A stretch of DNA of 16,307 bases, taken from assembly GCA_001275005.1 (NCBI GenBank), contig JWZX01003000.1:1-16307 (forward strand), in the 5' to 3' direction. Shown here piece after piece: positions 1 to 9,716 of the stretch. The notes under the pieces were generated by a model. That model made no database searches and was not told where the DNA came from. It worked only from the letters and a program-made list of their open reading frames with translations. Numbering within the stretch: position 1 is the first letter of the stretch; every line of letters begins with the position of its first letter. The position numbers and the translations under genes are program-made. This DNA is from Chrysochromulina tobinii. Taxonomy: Eukaryota; Haptophyta; Prymnesiales; Chrysochromulinaceae.

Positions 1-2651
1 CGCCACCCCCGCCGCCGCCGCCGCTCGAGAACTCGAAGAGAGCGTCCTTGGGCACGGTCACCATCTTCTGCTTGCCCTGGAGCTCGACCAGGGCGTTCTT
101 CTCGTCGACCTTTTTGACGGTGCCATGGTAGCCCTTCCAACTGCCGCGCGTCATGCGCACGATCTTGCCCACCAGCGGGTCGGGGCCGCGCCCGCGCCCG
201 CGCCCGCCGCCGCGCCCGCCGCCCTTGCCCTTGCCGCGCCCGCCATCGTCACCGAAGCCGCTGCCAAAGGCACCGCCGCCGCCGAAGCCGCCAATGGCCT
301 GCCCGAAGGCGGAGGCACCCGAGTGCGAGGGCGACTGCGGCACGAACGAGGTACGCCCCCCGCCCCCGCCACCGTCGTCCATCTCCGATCCCGATGACTC
401 GTAGCCTTGCACAGTCGGCTTGAAATCGGAGCCGTCGGCGAGCACGCACTGGCGCGAGCGCACGCACATGATGCCGCTCTGCTCCTTGCGCTTGACATCG
501 TGCACGAAGAGGAAGGACTTGAAGACATGCTTCACGATGCCCGCCTGCCCCTTGTGCGCGCCCTCGATGATGTTGACTGGAGAGTTGGCCTCGAGCTTTT
601 TCTGGTCGGCCCCGAGCGTCACGGCTCCTCGCGAGCTCTTCTTGCGCCCCATCTGGGCGTGATCGATCGCGAGTTCTTCATTGGTCGTCGAGAGCACCTT
701 GAAGGACGAGTGCTCGACCTTGATGATCACGCCGGCGCCCGTGCGATCGAGCGTCACCAGGTCATGTAGCTGGTACTGGCCGAGCGTCTCTAGACCGGAC
801 GAGACATCGGAGCACTCTTGCACGTGCGCGGCGGGCACGACGATCTCCATCTGCGTCAGGTCCGAGAAGATGTACAGCTGATCGGGTGCGGCCGCGCGCC
901 GCTCGGTGCCCTCGGTCACCGCCGTCCGCCCGACGCGCACGATTAGGCCGGTCTCGCCCACGTGCCGCGTGCCGCCCACCACCTTGACGTGGTCGCCCAT
1001 CTTGAACCATTTCTGGAGCTGCTCCGGCTGGAAGGAGAGGCCATTCTTGAAGAGTTTCTCCTTAAAGAGGCCGTCGGTCGAGGTGGGCATGATGACGACC
1101 GCACCCGTCGAGCCGTTGATCGACTGGACCACGCCCACGATGTGCTTGAGGTCCGAGTTCTCGCGCACCTTGACGATGTCTCCCGGCGCGAAGCTCTCCT
1201 TCGGCGCGAGGTCCGTCGACTGCACCGCCGCGAGCAGCTCCTCCTCGGCATGCTCGCCAAGCCCGGCCTTGAAGCGCTCGAACTCCGCGAGCGAGGGCGA
1301 GATCTCGTCGCCCCATCGCAGATTGCGCACCGAGTAGTACTTGAGCAGAAGGCCATCCTCGAATTCGTTGCCATCATAGTTGAAGTGCTTCCGCCCATTG
1401 CGCGTCGACTGCGAGCACTCGCCACCAAAGCGCTCGATCTCCTCAGGGATGAAGAGCTTGGCCGGGGGTCGCATCGTGCGCGCGCCCGTGTCGTCGTCGT
1501 CGAGGCCGCGCGTGACGTACACGCGCAGCCGTGGGATTAGGCGCACCCTGGCACGCTTGGCATCATTGTCAAGGTCGACCACCTGTGCGAGGTCGTCCTT
1601 GTACTCGTCGTTACGCCGGATGCGCACCCATGAGTTGCGCTGGAGCGGTTTCTTCTTGGCGTCGACGCGCACGCGCATCACGTCGGTCATCTCGTTGACG
1701 GGCACCTGATGAGGCAGGCGATCAGACACACTCAGCATGCAAGCAAGGGCAACCAGCGGTCCTCACATGGACGGGCACCTGGCGAAAGCAGGCGGCGGGG
1801 GATGCGGCGGGCGCGGAGCGGGCGGGTGCGGTGGATGTGAACGGTGGATGTGAAGGGCGAGGCGGGGGTGCGAAGGGCGAGGCGGGCAAGGCGAGGCGAG
1901 GCGAGGGTGAGGGTGGCGGGCGGGCGGGCACGGCGGCGGCGGCGGCGGCGGCGCTTCCTACCTGCGTGATTTTGTAGAAGAGATTGTTGAGGCCCTGAGT
2001 GGCCTCGCGCACATGAAGCTCTTTGTAGGCCTCGATGTATATGTACCCCTTGATGTCAGTGCACGCGGCTGATTTGATCTGGAGCGGCTTGTCGGTGTGC
2101 ATCGAGTCGAGGAACTTTTGCATCAGCTGGATCACGAGCATCTTCTCCTGGTTGGGCTTGCACTTCATGAGCCACATGCGCGGGTCGCGCGTGGCGTCGG
2201 GCAGGTCCCGGAAGCGTGCGCCGGAACCGTCCTCCTCGTCCTCCTCGAGCGCCTCGCGCGTGTAGCGCTGCGCGTTCTCGCCTTCGAAGCGCTCGCGCAC
2301 CTGCTCCTGCAGCTTGGCGTCCTCCTCGAGACGGCGCTGGACGTCAAACTGCCGATTCTCCCTCTCGGCCTGCTTGGCGCTCACTTGCTCGGCGCCTGCG
2401 TCCTCCTCGTAAACGTCGCCATCCTCGGCGTCTTCGTCATCGTCGTCGCTGGCGCCCTCCTCGTCCTCGACCTCAACGTCATCGTCGATGAACTGCGAGC
2501 GGGCGCGCTTCTGCGCCTTGGCCGCCTTGCGCGCAGCCTCCATCTCTCGCTTGCCTGCCTCGCGGTCATCGTCGTCGTCGCCTCCGAAGACTGAGCCCGT
2601 CTCTGAGCCCACATCCGAGGCGGAGTCCATCATACGCTTGCGCGGCGGCAT
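1..2651 (-). CDS. SPT5: Transcription elongation factor SPT5 (DSIF large subunit), 3' end beyond the window
   Basis: SPT5 pairs with SPT4 as DSIF, clamps RNA polymerase II and controls pausing and processivity in the nucleus. Two exons are visible: 2651-1962 (residues 1-230) and 1705 down to 1 (residue 231 onward), joined in phase 0. I translated exon 2 completely and found no stop. Residues 1-150 hold acidic blocks (around 25-31 and 55-83) and a charged helical stretch, as in SPT5 N termini. The NGN domain spans about 155-230 (DPRMWLMKCKPNQEK to LNNLFYKITQ). The next exon starts VPVNEMTDV, the usual SPT5 continuation into KOW1 (WVRIRRNEYKDDLAQVVDLD). KOW2 begins near 402 (FAPGDIVKV), KOW3 near 464 (FKMGDHVKVVGG), KOW4 near 606 (NIIEGAHKGQAGIVKH) and KOW5 near 740 (VGKIVRMTRGSWKGYHG). 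A Gly/RG-rich linker precedes KOW5, as in human SPT5. The C-terminal repeat region lies off the window. The start at 2651 has G at -3 and no better alternative. Confidence 0.95.
1706..1961 (-). other. Spliceosomal intron in SPT5, 256 bp
   Basis: The donor reads CAG|GTAGGAAG and the acceptor CTCATCAG|GTGCCC on the minus strand. Removing it joins the end of the NGN domain (...FYKITQ) to VPVNEMTDV in frame, which is how SPT5 proteins continue. Read-through would instead give an Ala/Pro-rich tail and a stop. The sense strand of the intron is strongly pyrimidine-rich (CCG, CTCGCC and CCCGCC units), so the plus strand has closely spaced G runs around 1904-1929 and a CGG run at 1931-1953. Confidence 0.9.
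1904..1953 (+). repeat. G-run cluster and CGG microsatellite inside the SPT5 intron
   Basis: On the plus strand, GGG runs separated by one to four bases (five runs within about 25 bp) lead into about eight consecutive CGG units. This is simple-sequence DNA within the intron, with G-quadruplex potential on the SPT5 template strand. No protein-coding role is seen. Confidence 0.7.
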
Positions 2652-2952
2652 GACGGCGGCGGGAGATGTACGGTCGAAGAGAGCGTGTTGGCAGAGGCGA
2701 GCGGAGCGCGCGTCTTCGCTTCTTAGAAGGCAGAGGCCGTCGAGGGTGTTTTACTTCTTAGCTGATGACAGAGACAATTAGGGCGACGATTTTTGTGACA
2801 AGCTTTGGCGGAGACATGCGGTTTATCGAGGGCTAAGGTGAAAAGATTGTGAACTTGCGAAATTGGGAAAGTGTTGTGTTGATATTCTGGCGACGTGTCC
2901 ATCCCTTCCGACCAGTCCGACGCTCCTATCTGTCGTCGCCGGCGCCTCGACC
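2652..2952. promoter_or_regulatory. Shared bidirectional promoter and 5' leaders of SPT5 and NAT10
   Basis: This 301-bp gap separates the SPT5 start (minus) from the NAT10 start (plus), so both genes must begin transcription in or near it. Its middle part (about 2740-2890) is clearly richer in A/T than the flanking coding DNA. A TTCTTAG heptamer occurs twice, near 2724 and 2755. I see no canonical TATA box. The reading frame upstream of the NAT10 ATG stays open into this region but holds no further ATG, so I treat it as 5' leader. Confidence 0.6.
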
Positions 2953-5136
2953 ATGCGCAAGAAGGTGGACTCGCGCGTGCGCACACTCATCGAGAACGGC
3001 GTCAAGCTGCGTCATCGCTCGCTCTTCATCATCGTCGGCGACGCGGGCCGCGAGCAGGTTGTCAACCTGCACTACATGCTCTCCAAGGCGGTTGTCAAGG
3101 CGCGGCCGTCGGTGCTCTGGTGCTACAAGAAGGATCTGGGCTTCACGACGCATCGCAAGAAGCGCATGCGCCAGATCAAGAAGATGATCCAGCGCGGGCT
3201 GCTCGACCCCGACAAAGACGACCCTTTCGAGCTCTTCATCTCCTCCACCGACATCTCGTACTGCTACTACAAGGAGACGCAGCGCGTCCTCGGCAACACC
3301 TTTGGGATGCTGGTGCTGCAGGACTTTGAGGCTGTCACACCCAACGTGCTCGCGCGCACCGTCGAGACCGTCGAGGGCGGTGGCATCGTCGTGCTGCTCC
3401 TTAAGTCGATGTCGAGCCTCAAGCAGCTCTACGCGATGTCGATGGACGTGCATGCACGCTACCGCACCGAGGCGCACTCGGACATCCAGCCGCGTTTCAA
3501 CGAGCGCTTCATCCTCTCGCTCGCCTCGTGCGCCGCCTGCCTCGTCCTCGACGATGAGCTCAACGTGCTGCCCATCTCGACGCACTCGCGCGCCATCAAG
3601 CCCATAGCTGCTCCCGATGAGGGAGCAGGCGGCAGCGCCAGTGGCGCTGTGGCAATGGTGGGCGGCAGCAAGGGCGGGGTCTTCGAGTCGCGCGAGCTGC
3701 GCGCGCTCAAGGAGTCGCTGCGCGACACGCAGCCAGTCGGCGCCATCATCTCCAAGGTGGCTACCCTCGACCAGGCGAAGGCAGTGCTCTCGTTTGTGGA
3801 AGCGGCCGGCGAGAAGTCGCTACGGACGACCGTTGCTCTCACTGCCGCGCGTGGGCGCGGCAAGTCGGCGGCGCTCGGGCTCTCGCTGGCGGCCGCGATC
3901 GCGTACGGCTACGCCAACATCTTCGTCACCTCGCCCTCGCCCGAGAACCTTCGCACCCTCTTCGAGTTTGTGCTCAAGGGCTTTGACGCGCTCGAGTACA
4001 AAGAGCACATCGACTTCACTGTCGTTGAGTCGACCAACCCTGAGCTGAAGAAAGCTGTGGTGCGCATCAACGTGTTCCATCAGCACCGGCAGACCATCCA
4101 GTACATCGAGCCGACCGACGCGCAGCTCCTCTCTCAGGCCGAGCTGCTCGTCGTCGACGAGGCCGCCGCCATCCCGATCCCGCAGGTGCGCGCGCTCCTC
4201 GGGCCGTACCTCGTCTTCCTCGCGTCAACGGTCAACGGATACGAGGGCACCGGCCGCGCGCTCTCGCTCAAGCTCATCGAGCAGCTCCGCTCGAACAAGA
4301 CGCCAAGCAACGGCGCCGACAGCGCGATGCTCTCGGCAGCGCAGGCGGCGGCCGAGGGCGGCGTAGGAGGCGGCGGCGGCGGGCGCACGTTGCGCGAGGT
4401 GACGCTCGAAGAGCCTATCCGTTACGCGCGCGGCGACCCTATCGAGCGCTGGCTGCACGACGTGCTCTGCCTCGAGGCCGCCTCGCACGTGCCCAGCGTG
4501 AGCGGCTGTCCGCACCCATCCGACTGTGAGCTCTACTGGGTCGACCGGGACGCCCTCTTCTCGTACCACTCCGCGTCGGAGGCGTTCCTGCAGCGTATGG
4601 TGGCGCTCTTCGTCGCGTCGCACTACAAGAACACGCCGAATGACCTTCAGCTCATGTCCGACGCGCCCGCGCACCAGCTCTTTGCGCTGCTCGGGCCAGT
4701 GGACGTGAATGCGACCCGGCTGCCCGACGTGCTCGCCGTCGTGCAGGTGTGCCTCGAAGGCGCAATCTCGAAGGAGAGCGTCAAGAAATCGATGAGCCGT
4801 GGCGAGGCACCCTCTGGCGACCTGATCCCATGGACGCTCTCGCAGCAGTTCCAGGAGAGCGATTTTGCCGCCCTCTCGGGTGCGCGGGTCGTGCGCGTCG
4901 CGGTGCATCCGGACATGCAGCACATGGGCTACGGCTCGCGCGCCATCGACCAGCTCATCCATTACTACCAGGGTGACATGGGGCCGCAGATGCCCGAGGG
5001 GAGCGCGGGTGGCAATGGCCGGAGCAGCGGCGCGGGCAGCGGCGGCGGCGGGAGCGCTTCAAAGCCGACCAAGCCGTCCAAGAAGGAAGAGAAGAAGAAG
5101 CAGAAGCAGAAGCGTGCACGGGACGACGAAGACGAA

Positions 5137-5186
<50 letters not shown>

Positions 5187-6315
5187 GGAGGGCGGCAGCA
5201 GCAGCGCGCTGCTCACTGAGGAGCTCACGCCACGTGCCGCGCTGCCGCCGCTTCTGCTCACGCTTGCACAGCGGCCGGCAGAACGGCTGCATTGGCTCGG
5301 CGCCTCCTTCGGCCTGACGCAGCCACTCTTCCGCTATTGGCATCGGCTCGGCTTCTTGCCGATGTATGTGCGCCAGACGGTCAATGAGACGACCGGAGAG
5401 CACACGGCGATCGTGGTGCGAGCGCTCGGCGGCGCCGACGAGGGCGTCGCCAGCCAGGGCGAGTGGGCCCGCCAGTACGCGGGCGACTTTCGGCGACGTC
5501 TCACGTCTCTCCTCGGCCTCGCGATGAGCAAGATGGGCGTGGATCTCGCCCTGAGCCTCCTCGCACCCGATCTGCAGCCTGCCGAGGACGGGCAGCCGGC
5601 GGCGCCAACGGCCGAGCAGCTCCAATTTCTGCTCGGTAGTTACGATATGCGTCGGCTGCACTCGTACGCGCACAACCTCGTCGATCACCATCTGGTCATG
5701 GACCTCGTGCCGCTGCTCGCGTCGCTCCGCTTCACCAATCGGCTGCGCACTCCGCTCTCGCACGTGCAGGCGGCAATTCTCCTCGGGCTCGGACTCCAGC
5801 ACAAGACGCTAGAGGAGCTCGCGGCCGAGCTCGGGCTACCTGCCTCGCAGCTGCTCGCACTGTTCAATAAGGCGGTCCGGCGCATGGTGAGCACGCTGCG
5901 CGCGGTTGAGGAGGCAGCCGAGGGCGCGAGCTTGCCCGACGCCGCCCTCGCCGACGCCGCTGGCAGCGCGCTCCGTCCGATGAAGACCAAACTGAGCGAC
6001 GAGATGGACGCGGGCGCCGCGGCGAGCCTGCGCGCGCTGCAGGCAGAGCAGGCGCAGAGGCAGGCCGCGTGGCTCAAGGACGAGGGCAAGGAACTCTCGC
6101 GCTATGCCATCAAGGGGTCCGAGGCCGAGTGGGCTGCGGCGCTCGGCGGCGCGGGCGTGCCCCGCTCGGTGAGCGTCAAGAGTGCAGGCCGCGATGCCGC
6201 TGCTGAGAGCGGCGGAGGCGTGCCCGTCAAGACGGCCAAGGGCAAGGACAAGGACGACTCGAAACGGCCCCGGCGCGATGATGGCAAGCCAAGCAAGAGG
6301 CCGAAGACTGCCTGA
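2953..6315 (+). CDS. NAT10: RNA cytidine acetyltransferase NAT10/KRE33 (18S rRNA and tRNA ac4C synthesis)
   Basis: The family uses acetyl-CoA and ATP/GTP to form N4-acetylcytidine in 18S rRNA and, with an adaptor, in tRNA-Ser/Leu; it acts in the nucleolus during small-subunit assembly. The product is 1120 residues (human protein about 1025). The ATG at 2953 (A at -3) gives MRKKVDSRVRTLIENG, matching the family N terminus. The conserved N-terminal block (about 1-210) includes PSVLWCYKKDLGF and NTFGMLVLQDFEA. The RecA-like helicase part has Walker A ARGRGKSA (Lys304) and a Walker B-like VVDEAAAIPIP (Asp402, Glu403). The GNAT acetyl-CoA motif is AVHPDMQHMGYGSR (about 650-663). The conserved GNAT remainder (LTPRAALPPLLL, RPAERLHWLG) resumes after an insertion at about 677-755 that is Gly/Ser-rich, then Lys-rich, then 23 acidic residues. 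The tail is basic and suits nuclear/nucleolar import. All catalytic motifs look intact. It is divergent from SPT5 and upstream of the metaxin gene. Confidence 0.97.
5122..5190 (+). repeat. GACGAG microsatellite coding for an acidic tract in NAT10
   Basis: A nearly perfect hexamer array (GAC alternating with GAG/GAA) encodes 23 consecutive Asp/Glu residues, 724-746, inside the species-specific insertion of the acetyltransferase domain. It directly follows a Lys/Gln-rich stretch, so the insertion is basic then acidic. Such arrays tend to vary in length between strains. Confidence 0.85.
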
Positions 6316-6507
6316 ACCCGCGGTCTCAGGTGTGTCTGTGTGTCATTGTGGAATTCAACTTTTTTGTCACGAAAGAACAGACCCGATACTAGAAGCCCCG
6401 CAATGCATCCACACTCTATTCCGAAATGTGGGTATAGCTTGATCGTACCGCTCGTGACGACGCGTTCGACAGCGAGACGAGTGCCTTTTGCAAAACGCCG
6501 GCGCGTC
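6316..6507. other. NAT10 3' flank and metaxin 5' leader
   Basis: This 192-bp spacer between two same-strand genes is A/T-richer than the coding DNA. It opens with a TGTGTCTGTGTGTC stretch just after the NAT10 stop. No AATAAA signal is visible. It probably carries both the NAT10 polyadenylation site and the metaxin promoter. Confidence 0.4.
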
Positions 6508-7542
6508 ATGTCTGACCAACCTTCACGGCACGACACGCACGCACGCACGCCCATTCGGCTGCTGGCCTTCGGCCCGGCATGGGGCATGCCGTCGATGGAC
6601 GCCGCGAGCTCTAAAGCGGTCGCGTGGATGAGATTCAGCGGTCTGCGTGAGGGCGTCGACTTTATGGTCGAGTCGTGCGGCAGGCTGCACGCGAGCGTCA
6701 GCGGCGAGCTGCCAATGTTGCAGACTACAAACGTGGCAGGCAGCCGCCAGTTGGCGGAGCCGCATGCGGTGTGCCAGGCGCTCGTGGCGCTCGGCCACGA
6801 CCTCGACGCGCGGCTCAGCGCGGAACAAAAAGCCGAGAGCCTCGCCTTCACAGCACTCATCGAAGAGCGGCTGCATATTGCGCTGCTCTACTCGTGGTGG
6901 GAGGAGGAGACCAACTACGACACGGTTGTGCGGCCCGTACTGGGCGCTTCGCTACCCATACCACTCTGCTTCTACGTGCCTTGGATGCTGCGCCGTCGCG
7001 TTCACTCGCAGCTGGCACGGCGGCGCGTCCTGGACGCCGCGGCAGCGTACGCGTATGGCGATGCTGCGCTCTCTGCCCTCTCCGTGCGACTGGGCAACCG
7101 GCCATTCTTCCATGGTGACGCACCGACGAGCCTGGATGCGAGCGCCTTTGCCTACTTGAGCGCGGTGCTGCGCTGCCCCCTTCCCAAGGACCACCTCCGC
7201 GCCGCGATGCGTACGCACCTGAACCTTGTGGTCTTCTGCGAGAGGATCGCGGAAAAGTACTTCGAGGGCAGCGCGCCGCTACTGCCCGCGGTCGTGCCGG
7301 CGGTGCGAACCCCGAGCACGAATGCGCGCGAATATGCTGAGCAGCAGGCGGCAGATGATGCGGCAGCCGCCCAGGCGGCCGGCGCGTCGATGACAGGCAA
7401 GCATCGAACCCCTGAACAGCAGCGCTTCCGGCGGCGCTCGCGAAACGCCGTCCTCACGACCGTCGGGGCGGCGGTGGCGTATGCGCTCGCGGTGGACACA
7501 TTTGGCCGCGAGCGAGAGCAGGCTTCGTCGGACGATGAGTGA
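6508..7542 (+). CDS. MTX1: Metaxin-1/SAM37-like mitochondrial outer membrane import protein
   Basis: Metaxin 1/SAM37 works with SAM50 in inserting beta-barrel proteins at the mitochondrial outer membrane. The product is 344 residues from the ATG at 6508. An N-terminal thioredoxin-like half opens with RLLAFGPAWGMPSMDAASSK (residues 17-36), matching the metaxin 'WGLPSVD' start. A C-terminal GST-like half includes FTALIEERLHIALLYSWW, LPIPLCFYVPWMLRR and the signature GDAPTSLDASAFAYL (near 204-218). A hydrophobic segment at about 313-332 (TTVGAAVAYALAVDTF) near the C terminus fits a tail anchor. The frame is open upstream and includes an ATG at 6403, but codons 6403-6507 lack the G/C-rich third positions of the gene and precede the conserved region, so 6508 is preferred. 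It follows NAT10 on the same strand, 192 bp after its stop. FAXC, another metaxin-like family, is the main alternative. Confidence 0.85.
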   Translation: MSDQPSRHDTHARTPIRLLAFGPAWGMPSMDAASSKAVAWMRFSGLREGVDFMVESCGRLHASVSGELPMLQTTNVAGSRQLAEPHAVCQALVALGHDLDARLSAEQKAESLAFTALIEERLHIALLYSWWEEETNYDTVVRPVLGASLPIPLCFYVPWMLRRRVHSQLARRRVLDAAAAYAYGDAALSALSVRLGNRPFFHGDAPTSLDASAFAYLSAVLRCPLPKDHLRAAMRTHLNLVVFCERIAEKYFEGSAPLLPAVVPAVRTPSTNAREYAEQQAADDAAAAQAAGASMTGKHRTPEQQRFRRRSRNAVLTTVGAAVAYALAVDTFGREREQASSDDE

Positions 7543-8300
7543 TGCTGATGGGCGCGCCGAGGCGACGAAGCCGAGCTAGAAGGCCGGGTTCGCGAAACAT
7601 TTACATTTGCCATGCTGCGGCGGGTCCTGCAGGCGTTAGGTCTTTGTGGGCGGTGGGCATTACAGATACTCTCTCTTCCGAGAAACAGGTGGTCGGATGA
7701 GAGCGATGTAGCGGCACACAACAACTGTGACGACACTGTTACACAACACATGCGTAACAGATGACGACGAGAGCACGCGAGTGACATCGTACGGAGTGCG
7801 GTGCGCACCTCACCACCGCGTCCAGGTTTGGATCCCGCGGATGGTCCGTTGCTGGCCATATTGCTCGGGCTGCATCGTCCTTGAGTTCCAGCCCGACTTG
7901 CGCGCGACTGAGTGCTGGAAGTAGTTCGAGGACGGTGGCCCATTTAAGCCTGAATGATCGCCTGGCATACCATACGAAATCGAGGCAGGCTGCAGCCCGC
8001 CAAAGGTGAGTGAGTACATGGCAGGCGTCAACTGTTGAGGCGGCGCCGATGTATCTATGCCAAGGGCGGCTGCAATTGCAGCAGTGCTGAAACGCCCATC
8101 GGGCCCGGGGGCGGTCTTCATCCTGATCCTCGACGTTACACACTGTGAATTGGCCGTTACGGAAAGTTCGGCCAAGTTATGGCTCCGCCGCGCCGGGGCA
8201 CGTCTCTCCTCTCACTCAGCGGAACTCGAGAGAGGGTCACCGAGCCCACAACTTTACCCGGTGCTCTTCAGCAGCACTAGATCTTCAATCTTCAGTGTCC
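7543..8300. other. Convergent intergenic region between metaxin and DUS1 genes
   Basis: These 758 bp lie between two convergent stop codons. Apart from one 103-residue minus-strand ORF (listed separately) I recognise no gene. The plus strand near 7580-7760 has mixed base composition without the coding signature of the neighbours. No tRNA-like cloverleaf, C/D snoRNA box pair or strong hairpin was found. Confidence 0.5.
7810..8121 (-). CDS. Hypothetical small protein, 103 residues
   Basis: From the ATG at 8121 (A at -3) the frame runs 103 codons to a TGA and stays open a little upstream without another ATG. The product reads MKTAPGPDGRFSTAAIAAAL, then a Tyr/Gly/Pro/Ser-rich middle (MYSLTFGGLQPASISYGMPG) and a basic, Gln- and Trp-rich end (IRGIQTWTRW). 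Composition is protein-like but third-position G/C is lower than in neighbours. It sits 179 bp beyond the DUS1 stop on the same strand. I recognise no family. It may be a small gene, the last exon of a larger one, or chance. Confidence 0.3.
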   Translation of the reverse strand: MKTAPGPDGRFSTAAIAAALGIDTSAPPQQLTPAMYSLTFGGLQPASISYGMPGDHSGLNGPPSSNYFQHSVARKSGWNSRTMQPEQYGQQRTIRGIQTWTRW

Positions 8301-9716
8301 TCAGTCAACTTCGCTTTCAGAATCTTCGGCGTGGGCGTGAGCGTGAGCGTGCCCGGAGCCACCTGCTGGCGCAGCCGCCGCCGCTGCAAGCTGCCTCGCC
8401 TCGCGAGACGCGATGGTCCTCGCCCTCTTCAATCGATGCCGCTCTTGCCGTCCACGTGCGCGGCGTAGGCTCGCCTCGGCGGCCAGTTTGGCCGCCAAAG
8501 CCGCCGCGTCCCCGGCGCTGACCGGCGCCTCGGGAGGGAGTGCTGGGTTCGGCTCAGTTGCCAGCGAGCGACGGCGTGGCGGCGCACAAGGGCGCTCTGG
8601 CGCGTCTCGAGGAAGTTTCGCGTCCAGCTGCTGCACCGCCTCGCGCAGCTCCTCTAAGCTCGATGCGTTGTCGAGCGCCGCAGCCGGGCCAGGGTGCAGC
8701 GTCAACGCGCGGCGCAAGATGGCGACGAGGTGCGCGCGAGCCCACTCGACAGGGGGCGGCGGTGCGAGTTCTGGCAAGCTCGCGAGAGCTAGGTATTCGA
8801 GCGCGACGGCACAACTGTCTACCGTCTTCTCGTGGCCGGAGTCAAACATGCGAGGATTCGCAAGAAGCGCTTCGGCCGACATGGCGGCTGCGGCACCTGT
8901 GGCCTCGATGAGGGCGTCAGCGTCTGCACGTGAGCGAATGTTGCCGTTGGCTATGACAGGGATCCCTCGTCCATCTCGCCCACCGCTGTTCGAAAGCGCC
9001 GAGGCTACAGCGGCAATCACAGAAGCGTCTGCAGCACCGCGCCCCTTTTGTGCGCGCGTCCGGCCGTGCACGGCGATGAGGGAGGCGCCAGCCTCGGCAA
9101 GTCGGCGCGCAAAGGCGACGGTGCGCGCCGCGTCTGGCTTCGGGTTGTCCATCTCCTCGAGCTCGCCACGCTTGTTGAGCGCGCGGATCTTGCATGTGAT
9201 TGGCAGGCGCACCAGGGCTTCGTCGAGCGCGCGCACCATGGCGACGGCGTCGTCCAACTTGAGGAAAGAGCCGTAGCCGCCGCGCTTGGCGCACGACTGT
9301 GGGCAGCCGAGATTCAGGTCGATGGCGCAAATTGGAAGCTTGGAATTTTCAAGCCAGCGTGCAGCCTCAACGACACTCGCCACATCGGACCCGCCGAGCT
9401 GTGCCATGACATGATGGTGAGGTGCAACGGACGAGGCACCTTCGTGGTCATCAACGACATTTTCCTGCCGGTACATGACGTCACGCGCGAGCACGGATGC
9501 GAGGAGCATCGGCGTGTAACTTAGGCCGACGCCGTGCTGAGAGCAGAGGATGCGAAAAGCCTTCTCGCTCTGGTCGACCATTGGAGCGCAGACGTAGCGA
9601 GGCGCGCCAATGGAGTGCCACCAGTCCCAGCCGCGCAACTTCTTGGGCCGAGGTGACCTCTGTTTCGGCACGATCGGCACGATCGGGATGTGCTTCGGCC
9701 GCTTTGACTTAGGCAT
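8301..9716 (-). CDS. DUS1L: tRNA-dihydrouridine(16/17) synthase, DUS1 type
   Basis: DUS enzymes are FMN- and NADPH-dependent and reduce uridine to dihydrouridine in the tRNA D loop; the DUS1 class acts on U16/U17. The product is 471 residues from the ATG at 9716 (AAA before ATG); the five codons upstream begin with GTG and are ignored. After a basic N terminus (1-29) the TIM barrel starts at RYVCAPMVDQSE (40-51). SYTPMLLASVLARD matches the DUS1 'YTPMLHAQ' region. The catalytic Cys138 lies in IDLNLGCPQSCAKRGGYG. FMN/substrate residues sit in CKIR (Lys176), VHGRTRAQKG (His217), IANGNI (257-259) and MSAEALLANP. The pattern GCPQxxAKRGxYG and HGRTxxQKG point to DUS1 rather than DUS2/3/4. A loop after CKIR (NKRGELEEMDNPKPD) is longer than usual. 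The C-terminal region is Ala/Arg-rich with a His-Ala repeat and an acidic end. It is divergent from the 9956 gene. Confidence 0.93.
   Translation of the reverse strand: MPKSKRPKHIPIVPIVPKQRSPRPKKLRGWDWWHSIGAPRYVCAPMVDQSEKAFRILCSQHGVGLSYTPMLLASVLARDVMYRQENVVDDHEGASSVAPHHHVMAQLGGSDVASVVEAARWLENSKLPICAIDLNLGCPQSCAKRGGYGSFLKLDDAVAMVRALDEALVRLPITCKIRALNKRGELEEMDNPKPDAARTVAFARRLAEAGASLIAVHGRTRAQKGRGAADASVIAAVASALSNSGGRDGRGIPVIANGNIRSRADADALIEATGAAAAMSAEALLANPRMFDSGHEKTVDSCAVALEYLALASLPELAPPPPVEWARAHLVAILRRALTLHPGPAAALDNASSLEELREAVQQLDAKLPRDAPERPCAPPRRRSLATEPNPALPPEAPVSAGDAAALAAKLAAEASLRRARGRQERHRLKRARTIASREARQLAAAAAAPAGGSGHAHAHAHAEDSESEVD

Noticed and set aside
1722-1961. SPT5 as a complete 309-residue protein
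   Set aside because: The Ala/Pro-rich tail after ...FYKITQ is read-through of an intron; the SPT5 KOW region continues in phase from 1705.
2863-2952. N-terminal extension of NAT10 by 30 codons
   Set aside because: The extension begins at TTG, not ATG, and the family N terminus (MRKKVDSR...) aligns exactly with the ATG at 2953.
6340-6507. N-terminal extension of the metaxin-like protein
   Set aside because: It begins at GTG; the only extra ATG (6403) leads into codons without the gene's third-position G/C bias, and conserved sequence begins just after 6508.
7575-7610. tRNA T-arm-like GGGTTCGCGAA
   Set aside because: The flanking bases do not form a T stem, and no acceptor or anticodon arm is present.
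8301-9276. Plus-strand ORFs of 287 and 154 codons opposite DUS1
   Set aside because: Antisense shadows of the DUS1 gene; Ser/Ala/Arg-rich with no domain.
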